A model generated the notes under the pieces. That model had not been told where the DNA came from, did not search any database, and saw nothing but the letters and a program-made list of their open reading frames with translations. A stretch of DNA of 35,525 bases from Flavobacteriales bacterium (GTDB lineage Bacteria > Bacteroidota > Bacteroidia > Flavobacteriales_D > Sanyastnellaceae): the NCBI GenBank assembly GCA_947442505.1, contig CANEVR010000024.1:1-35525 (forward strand), in the 5' to 3' direction. A program made the position numbers and the translations under genes. Within the stretch, counting starts at the first letter, position 1. The number at the start of each line of letters is the position of its first letter. This document shows, piece by piece, positions 34,643 to 35,525 of the stretch.

Positions 34643-35525
34643 TTAGGGTTGCATCAAAAATATATTTTCGCCCAATTGGGGAATGAGGAGGCGATCCTTT
34701 TGTGGGTGTTGTTCTTTAATGCTGCGGTAAACGCGAATGGGGTCTTGCATGCTCTCATTGCTGAGGTCAAAACAACCGTAATGCATGGGAATCATGCGTT
34801 GGGCATTCATCTCATCAAAAGCCTTGATGGCATTGGTTGGACTGATGTGGTTGCTTTCCATGAACCATTCTGGCTGGTAAGCACCAATGCCGATTAGCGC
34901 ATAATCAATGGACAATCTTTCACCATATCGTTTGAAATGACTGCCGTAACCAGTGTCGCCCGAGAAATAAATATTTTTGTCTTTGGTTTGGATAATAAAG
35001 CCACCCCACAGACGATCGTTAAAATCAAAAAGTCCACGCTTAGACCAATGACGTGCGGGAACAAAAATGATTTTGAATGGTGTTTCTATGAAAACCTGAT
35101 TCCAACCCGCGCATAGGATATGGTTTTTCTTGAAAACTTTCTTTAACAAGCCATCCATTTTCAATCCAGAATACACTTTCATTTCAGGATTATTTTTCTT
35201 CAGTTGTCTCAGTGAATCAAAATCCAAATGATCTCGGTGATCATGAGACAATAGAATAAAATCAATTGAAGGTAGGTTATTGACAGCAAAGGGAAGTTGA
35301 CTTTTTCTGGGATAAAATGGGGTGGCAGATCCAAATACTGGATCTGTGATAAAACGAATTCCATCAATTTGAAAAAGAAAGGTGCAATGTCCCAACCAAA
35401 CACAATAGTCCTCCTTAGAGAACAAGTTTTGCGGCTGTTGGCTTAACGGAACCGACCATATGGCATTCTTCTTCTCATCAGCATAGGGATTAACTTCATT
35501 TTTCCATCTGCGAAAATCCTTGTAG
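34643..35525 (-). CDS. Metallo-beta-lactamase-fold hydrolase, NAPE-PLD/UlaG-like (5' end beyond right edge)
   Basis: The frame runs open to the window edge: residues upstream of the TTG at 35425 read YKDFRRWKNEVNPYADEKKN, then AIWSVPLSQQPQNL, so that TTG is not the start and the gene is 5'-truncated. The visible 293 codons contain WLGHCTFLFQIDGIRFITDP, the zinc motif LLSHDHRDHLD (HxHxDH), PARHWSKRG, IYFSGDTGYGSHF and the C-terminal MIPMHYGCFDL. This pattern is that of NAPE-PLD-like N-acyl-phosphatidylethanolamine phospholipase D homologues and L-ascorbate-6-phosphate lactonase-like proteins. Bacterial substrates are mostly unknown; a lipid phosphodiester is plausible. Confidence 0.9.
   Translation of the reverse strand, partial: YKDFRRWKNEVNPYADEKKNAIWSVPLSQQPQNLFSKEDYCVWLGHCTFLFQIDGIRFITDPVFGSATPFYPRKSQLPFAVNNLPSIDFILLSHDHRDHLDFDSLRQLKKNNPEMKVYSGLKMDGLLKKVFKKNHILCAGWNQVFIETPFKIIFVPARHWSKRGLFDFNDRLWGGFIIQTKDKNIYFSGDTGYGSHFKRYGERLSIDYALIGIGAYQPEWFMESNHISPTNAIKAFDEMNAQRMIPMHYGCFDLSNESMQDPIRVYRSIKEQHPQKDRLLIPQLGENIFLMQP

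Noticed and set aside
35425-35427. TTG at 35425 as the start of the MBL-fold gene
   Set aside because: The reading frame continues without a stop to the window edge, with protein-like sequence, so the true start lies outside.

Overview
The window looks like a chromosomal segment of a Bacteroidota bacterium, probably Flavobacteriales-like. The support is a short primary sigma factor of the Bacteroidota type, -7 boxes of the form TAnnTTTG, a PD40/OmpA protein, a DUF2723 (TMEM260-like) membrane protein, a Fib_succ_major surface protein, a transketolase split into two genes, and almost no Shine-Dalgarno sequences. No tRNA, rRNA, CRISPR array, transposase or prophage structural gene was seen. Both window edges cut a gene: a pirin on the left and a metallo-beta-lactamase-fold hydrolase on the right.

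Layout. 1-1663 (minus): a tightly overlapping operon of 3-hydroxyacyl-CoA dehydrogenase, a small secreted protein of six 13-residue repeats that resembles the 7(1)-knot 'Septknot' family, and pirin. 1722-3512 (plus): a TPR/PD40/OmpA envelope protein. 3514-7575 (minus): a polytopic membrane protein, a TIP30-like SDR protein, RlmF and an OmpL-like porin, with stop/start overlaps between the first three. 7683-8301 (minus): an R21-type GH24 lysozyme preceded by a 53-residue two-helix membrane ORF. 8375-11816 (minus): rpsO, pnp and rpoD. 11905-12942 (minus): a TonB-like periplasmic protein. 13068-14873 (plus): split transketolase, followed by an 8-bp tandem repeat and a long hairpin. 15130-16329 (plus): a Fib_succ_major protein. 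16349-16990 (minus): a HigB/HigA-type toxin-antitoxin locus whose toxin gene is broken near its 5' end. 17264-21288 (plus): the DUF2723 protein and a MORN-like protein.

21587-24653 (minus) is a three-gene unit: an NrtR-type NUDIX/winged-helix regulator, tryptophan 2,3-dioxygenase and an aldehyde dehydrogenase. Its divergent neighbour is pfkA. Between them lies a perfect TTAGTGTA-N5-TACACTAA palindrome, the best operator candidate in the window. The plus strand then carries pfkA, gapA, a BadF-type sugar kinase, beta-phosphoglucomutase and a GH65 maltose phosphorylase. Together these form a coherent route from maltose into glycolysis. 30612-35525 (minus) holds an MBL-fold hydrolase, two SGNH hydrolase-like proteins and an MBOAT acyltransferase, which suggests O-acylation of an envelope glycan.

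The items most worth a second look are the six-repeat knot-like secreted protein, the NrtR palindrome that links NAD-precursor metabolism to glycolysis, the small membrane ORF paired with the lysozyme, and the disrupted toxin beside an intact antitoxin.
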